Part shown: piece by piece, positions 25,366 through 33,307 of the stretch
Position numbering within the stretch: position 1 is the first letter of the stretch
Layout: every line of letters starts with the position of its first letter
Source of the DNA: Methylobacterium sp. J-026
GTDB taxonomy: Bacteria; Pseudomonadota; Alphaproteobacteria; Rhizobiales; Beijerinckiaceae
DNA: 56,922 bases
NCBI RefSeq assembly: GCF_022829585.1
Contig: NZ_JAKSYC010000066.1
Span: 1-56,922 of the forward strand
Direction of reading: 5' to 3'
Notes under the pieces: generated by a model
Told to the model about the DNA's origin: nothing
What the model saw: the letters and a program-made list of their open reading frames with translations, nothing else
The model's database searches: none
Translations under genes and position numbers: made by a program

Positions 25366-26451
25366 CTACGAGGGTTGAAGCAGCGATCGATAGACGCCGA
25401 TCGTCTCGTCGGCCATGCGCTTGCAGGACAGCCAATCGAGGTTGGTTCTCGCGGCCCGGCGCCACCGTTCCAGTTCCACCGGATCGCGCAGCACGCGCCG
25501 CAGCTCCTGCGCCAGGAAAGCCGGGTTGTGCGGCGGGATCAGGATGCCGGCGCGGCCATGATCGAGCAGTTCCGGGATACCGCCCACGGCGGTCGCGATG
25601 ACGGCGCATCCGGCCTCTCGCGCCTCTGCGACGGCGAGGGGAAAGGCTTCGGTATGCGATGCGAGCACGAAAACCGAAGCCTCCCGCAAGGCTTGGTAGG
25701 GTTTGGCGATAAAGCCTTGGAAGTGGATGCGGTCCGAACCGTTCGCCTGGGCTTTGAGGGCTTCGAAATAGTCGCGGTCGGGTCCCGAGCCCAGAATCTG
25801 GAGCGTGGCGTCCGGAAACTCGTTCGCAATGTCCCCGAACGCGGAGATCAGATCACCGACGCCTTTCCTGCGGTACAGGCCCGCGACGGTGATGATCACG
25901 GGCGGCCTGCGACCCGGAGGACGCACCTCCCGTGCATGGACCTCCGCCCGGCGACGTGGCGATTGCAGGATGCCGTGCCGGACCACGTGCATCTTGTCGT
26001 AGCGGAAACCCCGCTTGTGAAAAGCCCGCCGCCCGCTCTCCGATAGAACGATGACGCGATCGCCGGCCTGCATCAGATTCGATGTCAATCGCCATTCGTT
26101 GTGGACGGTCGTGATCAGACCATAATCTCCGAAGCCGGCCAGATCTCGACCCAGCCGCATCAGCACAGCGCCGGTCATCATATGGGCATGGACGATATCG
26201 GGCTTGCGTGACCTGATGATCTCCCGGAGTCGAGGCAAGGTTCTGAAGAATGGCCATCCGGATCGAATATACATGTTTGCGTATTCATGATGAATATTAA
26301 ATTCAGATAGAAGATCTAAATACCCGCCTCCGGAGCTGACGAACGACACGTCGTGTCCGGCCTCGGATTGCATGCAGGCCAGATCGACGGCCGAATTGAC
26401 GATTCCGTTGCCTTTGTTGACCAACTCGTTTGCGGCGTGCAAAATTTTCAT
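25366..26451 (-). CDS. Glycosyltransferase family 4 protein
   Basis: 361-residue GT-B glycosyltransferase. The N-terminal domain begins MKILHAANELVNKGNG, the linker is ITVAGLYRRKGVGDLI (about 195-210), and EAFPLAVAEAREAGC (about 280-294) is the EX7E donor-binding motif of the GT4/RfaG family. Acts in the cytoplasm or at the inner membrane on a nucleotide sugar; the acceptor is unknown. The first third of the gene has more A/T at wobble positions than neighbours. With the adjacent propeller gene it suggests a small surface-polysaccharide locus. Confidence 0.88.
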   Translation of the reverse strand: MKILHAANELVNKGNGIVNSAVDLACMQSEAGHDVSFVSSGGGYLDLLSEFNIHHEYANMYIRSGWPFFRTLPRLREIIRSRKPDIVHAHMMTGAVLMRLGRDLAGFGDYGLITTVHNEWRLTSNLMQAGDRVIVLSESGRRAFHKRGFRYDKMHVVRHGILQSPRRRAEVHAREVRPPGRRPPVIITVAGLYRRKGVGDLISAFGDIANEFPDATLQILGSGPDRDYFEALKAQANGSDRIHFQGFIAKPYQALREASVFVLASHTEAFPLAVAEAREAGCAVIATAVGGIPELLDHGRAGILIPPHNPAFLAQELRRVLRDPVELERWRRAARTNLDWLSCKRMADETIGVYRSLLQPS

Positions 26452-27001
26452 ACACGGCTCCGTATCGAGCTTGTCGTGCCGGTAATAAGTTTTGCCAATA
26501 CGATTAACATCTTGAGCTGGTTGTGATGCGCACCGTTGAAACTTCCATTGCCCGGGGGCTTGGGAGTGGCAAAACGGTATGGCCTAATTTCCAGCGGTAT
26601 TATGATGACAGTAACTACGTAACACGACTCTAATCGCGCCTACCGCCCGGTATTTGCCGGATAAAATTTGGGCGGTTGCATGAAACGTCGCCGCGGCAAC
26701 ACCGCCTGACCGGCTGTGGCGCCTGAAAAGGCGAGCCGCGGCCTGTTTCCCTCGACGCGGCGCCGAACCGCGATTCGGCCGGGCTTGCATGGTCGCCGGG
26801 GGGCGCAAAGGGACCACGCATCTCCGTGACGGCCAGCGCAACGCCCCCGCCGCCCCGACGTTTTCGCGTGCGGACATCGAGCGTTGAAGATGGGGCGCGA
26901 GGGATCGCACGCTCACCGTCGCGCCCGTCCGCTTCGCCGGTCTCGGACCCGACACCGTGCCGCTTTCCGGGGGCGCGGTGCTCTCCGCGTCGAAGACCCC
27001 G
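26452..27001. other. Intergenic region of about 550 bases
   Basis: The stretch at 26460-26680 is A/T-rich by local standards and probably contains the GT4 promoter. The remainder is G/C-rich with only short frames lacking gene character. A hairpin near 26953-26980 is listed separately. No tRNA or known RNA is seen. Confidence 0.5.
26953..26980 (-). terminator. Hairpin downstream of tadG
   Basis: Arms CACCGTGCC (26953-26961) and GGCGCGGTG (26972-26980) pair over 9 positions with one G-T pair, around a 10-base loop, 21 bases beyond the tadG stop. No clear T tract, so it is a moderate terminator candidate. Confidence 0.4.
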
Positions 27002-28330
27002 TCAGTTGCTCAATCGGACCGACGCCACGGCGGTCGAGAACAGCTGGAGCATGGCGGCCGTGATGTCGCCGCCGGACGCGACGGGGAAATACAACCCGTC
27101 CGACGCGCACGATTTCAGCGAAGGCCCGATCTGGTTTTCGTAGGGTCGGACATAGGAGTTGTAGAAACTGTTGTCATAAAGCGGAAGATACTGCGTGTAG
27201 ATGATGCCGATGCGGACGTTGTTGTTTTTCAGCGCCTTGCACGTCGACGGACTGAAGGGTCCGATGAAGCGATTGCTCTGATACTGAAAGCCCGCGCTCT
27301 GATTGGTGACAGTGCCCCCTGTATCCTCGACGCCATCGGTCACGAAGAACAGGAACCGGATCGGCGACGCCGCGGTCGAGCCGGTGCCGCTGGCCGGAAT
27401 CGTCGTATTCATTTTGGTGATGGCGCGTTCGAAATCGGACTGATTGTCGGATTGATTATAATACGCGTAGGCAATGTCGATATTGGCAGCCGCCGTCTTG
27501 ATCTGGCTCAGGGTCGCGGTCATCGCCTGAAGGCGCGTCTGTGTCGTGGAATCGTTGAAGGTCCACATCTCCATCTGGAACTGCTGCGGCAGCGACATGC
27601 TGGCATTGGCCTGATCGACCAGCGCCGACACGGCATCGCGCAGGACCTGGATCCGCAGCTTGATGTTGTTTTTCTGAGCGATGTGATAATTGTCGTTCAG
27701 GTTGTCGCCGGTCACATTGCCCGAGGAATCGAAGGTATGCTGATGGCAGGCAAACGCACAGCCGCCGGTGGCATTCTTCATGTTGTTGACATCGGTGTCG
27801 GTCGCGGCCAGCCCCATCGACGGGGAATTGTCGAGTAGAAGATAGAAATTGATATATTGGAACAAATTGCGGGTGCTCGAAGCGGTCCCGCCGATATTCA
27901 TCGTCACGACCTTCATCATCGAGGCGAGACTGGTTTTCACGGTCGCGGTGTAGCTCGCCGTGAGGCTCAAGGTCGACGCCCCGTTGACCGGCGTCCCGGG
28001 GGTGAACGACGTGACGGTCACGCCGGGGACCTTGGCGGCCTCCGCGCGGAACTGCGTCTCCATGTTCTGAAGATTGGTCGTCGAGATGGAATTGGTCTTC
28101 TGCGACATGACCGCGAGCACGGCGCCGTCGAGGGCCGTGTCGAGCCGCGCCTTGACGGCGTTGCGTCGGCCGTAATCGATCGCCGCGGCCGAGGCGAAGA
28201 GGATCGGCATCGCCACCAGGGCGAGGGTTATCGCGACCTGTCCGGACCGGGCGCGGCCGTAGCTCAGCACCCGATGTCTGACGTACCGGTTCACCCGGCC
28301 AGGAAACGAGGACAGGGCACCCTCCCGCAA
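27002..28330 (-). CDS. tadG: TadG-like pilus-assembly protein with von Willebrand A domain
   Basis: 442 residues. The TadE/TadG N-terminal signature is the basic SYGRARSGQVAITLA followed by a single membrane helix (about 31-51). The C-terminal half is a VWA domain starting YLLLDNSPSM, where Asp167, Ser169 and Ser171 form the DxSxS metal site, and continuing with FLFFVTDG. Six Cys-containing positions include CAFACHQH. Exported and likely tethered to the inner membrane in the Tad (Flp) apparatus. The gene uses more A/T and Asn/Thr-rich codons than its neighbours. It follows two TadE-like genes on the same strand. Confidence 0.83.
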   Translation of the reverse strand: MREGALSSFPGRVNRYVRHRVLSYGRARSGQVAITLALVAMPILFASAAAIDYGRRNAVKARLDTALDGAVLAVMSQKTNSISTTNLQNMETQFRAEAAKVPGVTVTSFTPGTPVNGASTLSLTASYTATVKTSLASMMKVVTMNIGGTASSTRNLFQYINFYLLLDNSPSMGLAATDTDVNNMKNATGGCAFACHQHTFDSSGNVTGDNLNDNYHIAQKNNIKLRIQVLRDAVSALVDQANASMSLPQQFQMEMWTFNDSTTQTRLQAMTATLSQIKTAAANIDIAYAYYNQSDNQSDFERAITKMNTTIPASGTGSTAASPIRFLFFVTDGVEDTGGTVTNQSAGFQYQSNRFIGPFSPSTCKALKNNNVRIGIIYTQYLPLYDNSFYNSYVRPYENQIGPSLKSCASDGLYFPVASGGDITAAMLQLFSTAVASVRLSN

Positions 28331-28414
28331 TCGTGAGCGCGCTCCGGCCTAACCGCTTGCCGGTTCGCCGCGCGCGCTGAAACAAGGACGCAGAGCCAGC
28401 GATCAAGCATGGCT

Positions 28415-29029
28415 CTAGCTGTAGTTCGGGCAGGCCGTTCCGCCCGGCATGACGATCTCGTTCACGGTCCGCTCCGACCATGGGATCTGCCGGGTGAAGG
28501 TCAGACCGCCCGCACCGAAGATCCACTTGTACAGCGCGCTGCCGATGATCGGCGTGTAGGTCATCGTGACCTCGGCGAGGATGTAGCGGGCGCCGTCGAA
28601 CTGGTAGGCGGCCGGCGTGGCGGGCAAGCCGTTCGTCCCGTTGATCTGGAGGGCCGGGCGCTGCGTCGCGTTCTGAGCCCAGCTGGAACAGACGCCGCCG
28701 TAGAGCGTGCCGTAGATGGACTCGACGCCCATGGCGTTGACGACGATCTGGAGGCCCGAGGCGTCCAGGGGACGAAGGATCGTGGTCGCGGCGCCGGCGA
28801 TCGTCGCCATGTCGCCGGTCGAGGGCTTCGGATTGTCCGCGCGCCCCGACAGATCGCCGAGCGTCCGTGCGAACAGGGTCAATTTGCGGTTCGCATCGAG
28901 GATGCGGGTCAGCTCGATCGTGCCGAAATAGATGACGATGAGCACCGGGAGGACGAGCGCGAACTCCACCGCGGCGACGCCCCGCGCGTCGCTGCGGAAG
29001 CGCTTCAGGCGTTTCGCGGGGGCCGCCAT
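28415..29029 (-). CDS. TadE/TadF-like pseudopilin
   Basis: 204 residues. Basic start KRLKRFRSDARG, then VAAVEFALVLPVLIVIYFGTIELTRI, whose Glu-x-Ala/Phe around the helix start is the TadE/F prepilin-like motif. The rest is exported, with two Cys near the end and one at GGVCSS. It likely functions as a minor pseudopilin of the Tad system. ATG at 29029 overlaps the upstream tadE stop as TGATG; an ATG 9 bases earlier (29038) is an alternative. No pilin, TadA ATPase or secretin genes are in the window. Confidence 0.82.
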   Translation of the reverse strand: MAAPAKRLKRFRSDARGVAAVEFALVLPVLIVIYFGTIELTRILDANRKLTLFARTLGDLSGRADNPKPSTGDMATIAGAATTILRPLDASGLQIVVNAMGVESIYGTLYGGVCSSWAQNATQRPALQINGTNGLPATPAAYQFDGARYILAEVTMTYTPIIGSALYKWIFGAGGLTFTRQIPWSERTVNEIVMPGGTACPNYS

Positions 29030-29664
29030 CACGAGCATACGGATTGGGTGGTGTAGGGCTCGATCTTGAAGACGGTCGCGGCCTGCAGCACGCGCCGCTT
29101 GTTCGGCAGGCTCGCCGTGGCCAAGCCGAGGAGCGGGAAGAAGACCGGAATGTCGACGGCGGCCTGAACCACCATGATCGTGGAGGCCCCCCCGCAGGTG
29201 TAGCTCTGGAAGTTGGGGTTCCAGTCGCTGACGCCGCTGCTGCTGGTGGCCACCGGCGAGACCGCCGAGGCCGAGGCGTAGCTGGACGCCTGCGTGACGC
29301 TGACGCGGACATTGGCGCAGGTGAAGATCGTCACCCGCGCGGCGCCGCTCGGTTGCGTGCAGATCGCGGTCCGGAACCGGCTGATCAGCGTCGCCGCATC
29401 GGTCGTGCCGGAATTCGAGGTCTGGAACGAGCCCGTGTAGATCTGGCGCCCCGCCTCGACGACGGCCTGCTGGAGGATCTCCTGCTCCCAGGCGACCAGC
29501 CCGTTCTCGAGGCAGGCACCGACCAGGGCGAGGAACGGCAGCGCGACGAAACCGAACTCGACCGCTGTGGCGCCGCTCCGCTCGCGCCACAGCCGTGCGA
29601 CGAGGGGCCGTGGCCTGAGCCATCGGGGAGCAGCGTAGCGCAATGATCTCACGGTCTGACCCAA
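29029..29664 (-). CDS. tadE: TadE-like pseudopilin
   Basis: About 211 residues. RERSGATAVEFGFVALPFLALVGACLENGLV (about 28-58) is a clear TadE motif: a Gly/Ala-rich turn, a Glu at the fifth position of the processed form, then a membrane helix. The remaining exported part is Ser/Thr-rich with several Cys residues. First gene of the three-gene Tad block. The start is uncertain: TTG at 29664, GTG at 29652 or TTG at 29643, all without a strong ribosome site. Confidence 0.8.
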   Translation of the reverse strand: MGQTVRSLRYAAPRWLRPRPLVARLWRERSGATAVEFGFVALPFLALVGACLENGLVAWEQEILQQAVVEAGRQIYTGSFQTSNSGTTDAATLISRFRTAICTQPSGAARVTIFTCANVRVSVTQASSYASASAVSPVATSSSGVSDWNPNFQSYTCGGASTIMVVQAAVDIPVFFPLLGLATASLPNKRRVLQAATVFKIEPYTTQSVCS

Positions 29665-29826
29665 CGGGTTGGGGTTGTCGGACCGACTAGACCAGGGAAG
29701 TCTTACGTTTTTCCGTATGCCACCCTGAAGACCCGATCGATCGTCCGATCGCGCCGACCCTTATCCACGATCATCGCGCCGCCTGTTGTCCTGCCGAGTT
29801 GCACCGTCCGGGCGGCATCCCGGCGC

Positions 29827-30657
29827 TCATCGGCCGCCGCCGAGGCGCCCCTGGCCGCGGGCGATGCTGTGCAGGGCGATCCCCGCCGCGGTGGCGACAT
29901 TGAGGGAGTCGAAGCCCGCCGCCATCCCGATGCGAACCGGCCGCGCCCGGGCGAGGAGCGCTGCTTCCAGCCCGGGCCCCTCGGTGCCGAGGATCAGGAG
30001 CGCCCGCGCCGGTGCGGCGCGCTCGTCCAGGGCCTCGGCCGCCCCGGGGCTGAGTGCCAGCGCCTCCAGGTCGAGGGCATCGGCGAGGCGCAGCCAGTCT
30101 TCCCCCGGGGCGAGCCGCGCGAAGGGCTGGATCAGGGCGGCCCCGGCCGAGACCCGGATGCTCTTCCGGTAGAGCGGATCGCAGCTCGCCGCGTCGAGGA
30201 GCACCGCGTCCGCCCCGAAGGCGGCGGCATTGCGGAAAGCGGCACCGACATTGTCGTGGTTGGTCAGCCCCGCGAGGCCGAGCACCAGGGCCGGAGCGGG
30301 CGCGGGCGGCACCAGCTTGGCCGCGTCGGGGTCCGATCCGCGCAGCCCGACTGCCAGCACCCCGCGGTGGATCGGGAAGCCCGTAACGGCGCTCATCACC
30401 GGCTTGGCGGCGAGGAGGACCGGGGGCGGCTCCGGATACGCGGCGACGGCCTCGGCGAGGCCGGCCCAGCGTTCCGGCAGCAGCAGGATCGATTCGGCGC
30501 GGAAGCGGCTGCGCCGGCCGAGCAGCAGCCGTAGGGTCACCTCGCCCTCGGCGATGAAGCGTCCGGCGCGGCCGACGAGGTCGCGCTCGCGCATGCGGGC
30601 GTAGGGTTCGAGGCGGGGATCGTCCGGGTCGGTGACCGTCTCCGGGACCGCGCCCAC
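29827..30657 (-). CDS. SpoU/TrmH-family RNA 2'-O-methyltransferase
   Basis: 276 residues with an N-terminal substrate-binding region and a C-terminal SPOUT knot domain. Conserved blocks are LGLAGLTNHDNVGAAFRNAAAFGADAVLL (motif 1), LILGTEGPGLE (motif 2) and IGMAAGFDSLNVATAAGIALH (motif 3, with the Ser-Leu-Asn signature). It methylates a ribose in rRNA or tRNA; which site cannot be assigned. GTG start lies one base after the stop of the MaoC gene, so the two form an operon. Confidence 0.9.
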   Translation of the reverse strand: MGAVPETVTDPDDPRLEPYARMRERDLVGRAGRFIAEGEVTLRLLLGRRSRFRAESILLLPERWAGLAEAVAAYPEPPPVLLAAKPVMSAVTGFPIHRGVLAVGLRGSDPDAAKLVPPAPAPALVLGLAGLTNHDNVGAAFRNAAAFGADAVLLDAASCDPLYRKSIRVSAGAALIQPFARLAPGEDWLRLADALDLEALALSPGAAEALDERAAPARALLILGTEGPGLEAALLARARPVRIGMAAGFDSLNVATAAGIALHSIARGQGRLGGGR

Positions 30658-30658
30658 C

Positions 30659-31132
30659 TCAGCCCTGCGACCGCTCGGTCCGGCTGGCGAGCGGGTCGGC
30701 CTCGGCCCGGGTCGGCACCTTGACCAGCGCCTCGCCGTCGAGGACCGTCTCCCCCGCCACCGAGCATTGGCAGGCCAGGCGCGCCCGCCGCCGCTCGGGC
30801 ATCAGCTCGGCAACTGTCACGGTGACCTCCACGACGTCGCCGATGCGCACCGGCGCGCGGAAGTTGAGGGTCTGCGAGATGTAGACCGCGCCCGGTCCCG
30901 GCAGGCGGGTGCCCAGCACCGCCGAGATCAATCCGGCCGTGTACAGGCCGTGGGCGATGCGGGTGCCGAACGGCGTGCGGGCGGCGAAGTGCTCGGAGAG
31001 GTGGATCGGGTTGCGGTCGCCGGTGATCTCGGCGAAGCCCACCACGTCCGAGGAGGCGATGGTCTTCGACAGGGTCTCCGACAGGCCGATCTCGAGATCC
31101 TCGAAATAGAGCACGCGCAATTCGGGCAGCAT
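30659..31132 (-). CDS. MaoC-family (R)-specific enoyl-CoA hydratase/dehydratase
   Basis: 157-residue hotdog protein. The hydratase 2 motif is FAEITGDRNPIHLSEHFAARTPFGTRIAHG (about 32-61), in which Asp and His are the catalytic pair, followed by the usual ISQTLNFRAPV strand. It hydrates trans-enoyl-CoA or acts in related acyl metabolism. ATG at 31132 is chosen over longer frames because GGAGG lies 11 bases upstream and the family begins at this point. Co-transcribed with the SpoU methyltransferase. Confidence 0.88.
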   Translation of the reverse strand: MLPELRVLYFEDLEIGLSETLSKTIASSDVVGFAEITGDRNPIHLSEHFAARTPFGTRIAHGLYTAGLISAVLGTRLPGPGAVYISQTLNFRAPVRIGDVVEVTVTVAELMPERRRARLACQCSVAGETVLDGEALVKVPTRAEADPLASRTERSQG

Positions 31133-31293
31133 GGCTCGGCAGACCTCCGCTTCCGGCCGATGACGCGTTCCGCGCAGCCGGCTCCGGAACCGGCCTCGCA
31201 CGATCGCGGCGGCGAATCCACCCGGACGAAGGCGGAAGGGCGTCGAACTTTCTTGAGTCGCGGACAGGGATTTCTCAACGGCCCTCGACAGGC

Positions 31294-31926
31294 GTGCCGG
31301 CCTCGGCGAAGACGCGTCCCGTGACCGTCGATGAAGCAGCCCGGCCCGCGCCGCCCGCCCTCCGCCCCGTCGTGGCCCGCGTCGCGACGCTGAACCTCGG
31401 CTATTTCGGCATCGAGATCGCGGTGGCGCTGACCATCGGCTCGGTGGCGCTGATCGCCGACAGCCTCGATTTCCTGGAGGATGCGGCGATCAACCTGCTG
31501 ATTGTCGCGGGCCTCGGCTGGGGGGCGCGCAACCGGGCGCGGCTCGGGACCGCCATGGCGGGCATCCTGCTCCTGCCGGCCGTGGCGGGCGCCTGGGCGG
31601 CCTACGCCAAGGTCTCGGATTTCGTGGCCCCCGCCGCCCTGCCGCTGACGCTCACCGGCCTCGGGGCGCTCGCCGTGAACCTCACCTGCGCGCTGATGCT
31701 CGCTCGGCACCGCACCGGATCGGGCAGCCTGACCCGCGCGGCCTATCTCTCGGCGCGTAACGATACCTTCGCCAACCTCGCGATCATCGCCGCCGGGCTG
31801 GTGACCGCCGCCTATCCCACACCCTGGCCGGACCTCGCCGTGGCGGCGGGCATCGCGATCCTCAATGCCGAATCCGCTGCCGACATCCTCAAGGCCGCCG
31901 CGGCCGAGCGCAGAGCCGCACGATAA
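31294..31926 (+). CDS. Cation-diffusion-facilitator-like membrane protein, reduced form
   Basis: 210 residues with five or six hydrophobic segments and no cytoplasmic C-terminal domain, so shorter than usual CDF transporters (about 300). The CDF framework is visible in TM2 (ALIADSLDFLEDA) and TM5 (LSARNDTFANLAI). Compared with YiiP, one TM2 Asp is kept, the next metal-binding position is Phe, and the TM5 His is replaced by Ser with its Asp kept. Transport of zinc by the standard site is thus doubtful. GTG at 31294 or GTG at 31321 could start it. It overlaps nothing and lies 8 bases before the phosphoesterase. Confidence 0.7.
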   Translation: MPASAKTRPVTVDEAARPAPPALRPVVARVATLNLGYFGIEIAVALTIGSVALIADSLDFLEDAAINLLIVAGLGWGARNRARLGTAMAGILLLPAVAGAWAAYAKVSDFVAPAALPLTLTGLGALAVNLTCALMLARHRTGSGSLTRAAYLSARNDTFANLAIIAAGLVTAAYPTPWPDLAVAAGIAILNAESAADILKAAAAERRAAR

Positions 31927-31934
31927 CCGAAGCC

Positions 31935-32786
31935 ATGCGAATCTTCCCCATTTCGGATCTGCACCTGGAGCGGCGGCGGCTGGACCTGATCCCGCCGCCC
32001 GCGGAACCGTTCGATCTGCTCGCCTGCCCGGGAGACCTCTACGAGGGGCATCCCGTGCGCGGTCTCGCGGCGCTGCTGCACCTCGCGCAGGGCCGCCCGA
32101 TCGTGCTGGTTCCGGGCAACCACGAGCGCTACGCCCCGACCGGGGACAGGCGCACCGCGCCGGAGCTGCTGGCGGCGCTGGAGGCCGAGGTGACGCGGCT
32201 CAACGGCTTCGGCGCCCGGATCCACCTGCTCCAGGGGGCGCAGACCTGCATCGTCGACGGGGTGCGCTTCGTCGGCACCACCCTGTGGAGCGACTGGGCC
32301 CTCGCCGGGCGCTGGCTCGCCCCGGACGCGCCGGACCGGCCCGTCGACCCGGTGGCCTACGCGGCCGACCGCATGACCGATCCGGTCACGGGCTCGCGGG
32401 AATATCTCGGTTCGATCCGCAAGGCCGACGGCAGCCCCTGGCAGCCCGCGGACGCGATGGCGGGGCACCGGGCCGAGCGGGCGGCTTTGCACGCCGCGCT
32501 CCGGATCCCGCATGTCGGCCCGACCGTGGTCGTGACGCACCATCCGGCGAGCCCGCTTGCGGCGGACCGGTTCCGGGACGCGCCCGGCGTCCCCTGGTGG
32601 GTCCCGGCCTTCTACGCCAGCACGGCGCTGGACGACCTCGCCGATGCCGAGCGGCCGGACCTGTGGATCTCCGGCCATTTCCATGCCGGTCATGACCTGG
32701 CGATCGGGCGCTGCCGCTGGGTGTCGAACCCGGTGGAGGGGGCGGGCTACCGGAGCGATCGCTTCGTCGAGGTCGCGCGGCGCTGA
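31935..32786 (+). CDS. Calcineurin-like metallophosphoesterase
   Basis: 283 residues. All metal-binding motifs of the family are present in order: SDLH (Asp8, His10), CPGD (about 31-34), PGNHE (60-64), VVTHH (about 199-203) and SGHFHAGHD (about 247-255). The protein is cytoplasmic and should hydrolyse a phosphomonoester or diester; the substrate cannot be inferred. Starts 8 bases after the CDF-like gene, so probably one operon. Confidence 0.87.
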   Translation: MRIFPISDLHLERRRLDLIPPPAEPFDLLACPGDLYEGHPVRGLAALLHLAQGRPIVLVPGNHERYAPTGDRRTAPELLAALEAEVTRLNGFGARIHLLQGAQTCIVDGVRFVGTTLWSDWALAGRWLAPDAPDRPVDPVAYAADRMTDPVTGSREYLGSIRKADGSPWQPADAMAGHRAERAALHAALRIPHVGPTVVVTHHPASPLAADRFRDAPGVPWWVPAFYASTALDDLADAERPDLWISGHFHAGHDLAIGRCRWVSNPVEGAGYRSDRFVEVARR

Positions 32787-32888
32787 TCCGGCCTCGCCCA
32801 GGGCGGCCGGCTGCCTAAGCTGGTGCCCCCGTATCGGGGCGCGGCCGCGGTCGAGCCGCACCCGCGTGCCGCATTCCCCGGCGCGTCT

Positions 32889-33212
32889 TCAGAAGTGGTC
32901 GGGCGGGGACAGAGCCGCGCCGGACGCCGGACGCGACGTCTGAAGGTTCCGCATCAGGCGATCGCGGACGCTCGCCTGGTTCGCCCGCACCATCCCGGGC
33001 ATCAGGAACAGGTCGACGACGAGCCAGATCACCCCGATGACGATGCAATTTTGGACGATCTCGAAGATCGCGCTGGCGGTACGACCGAGATAGAAGCGAT
33101 GAGCGGAGAGGAAGCCGAGAAATAACCGAAGGATATAGGCTGGGATCAGGCTCGGTCGCTCATTGGCGACACGCTGTTCGATCAGGATCTGGTCCTGGGT
33201 CGTCGCACTCAT
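32889..33212 (-). CDS. TM2-domain membrane protein
   Basis: 107 residues. SLIPAYILRLFLGFLSAHRFYLGRTASAIFEIVQNCIVIGVIWLVVDLFLMP is a TM2 domain with the two membrane helices and the GxHRFYLG connection. An acidic/basic N-terminal tail of about 25 residues and a Pro-rich C-terminus flank it. The function of bacterial TM2 proteins is unknown. It lies downstream of hss on the same strand but is separated by a strong hairpin. Confidence 0.85.
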   Translation of the reverse strand: MSATTQDQILIEQRVANERPSLIPAYILRLFLGFLSAHRFYLGRTASAIFEIVQNCIVIGVIWLVVDLFLMPGMVRANQASVRDRLMRNLQTSRPASGAALSPPDHF

Positions 33213-33270
33213 CCGTTCTGTCCCCCGCTTGTACGGTCAAGCTTTGAGGCAGGAGCGCCCGATGGCAGGA

Positions 33271-33301
33271 CCGGGCCGGCGGAAACGATCCGCCGGCCCG
33301 G
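33271..33301 (-). terminator. Strong hairpin after hss
   Basis: Perfect 13-bp stem CCGGGCCGGCGGA/TCCGCCGGCCCGG with loop AACGA, 6 bases beyond the hss stop. There is no long T tract on the minus strand, but the length and location favour termination of hss before the TM2 gene. Confidence 0.7.
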
Positions 33302-33307
33302 ACAACC

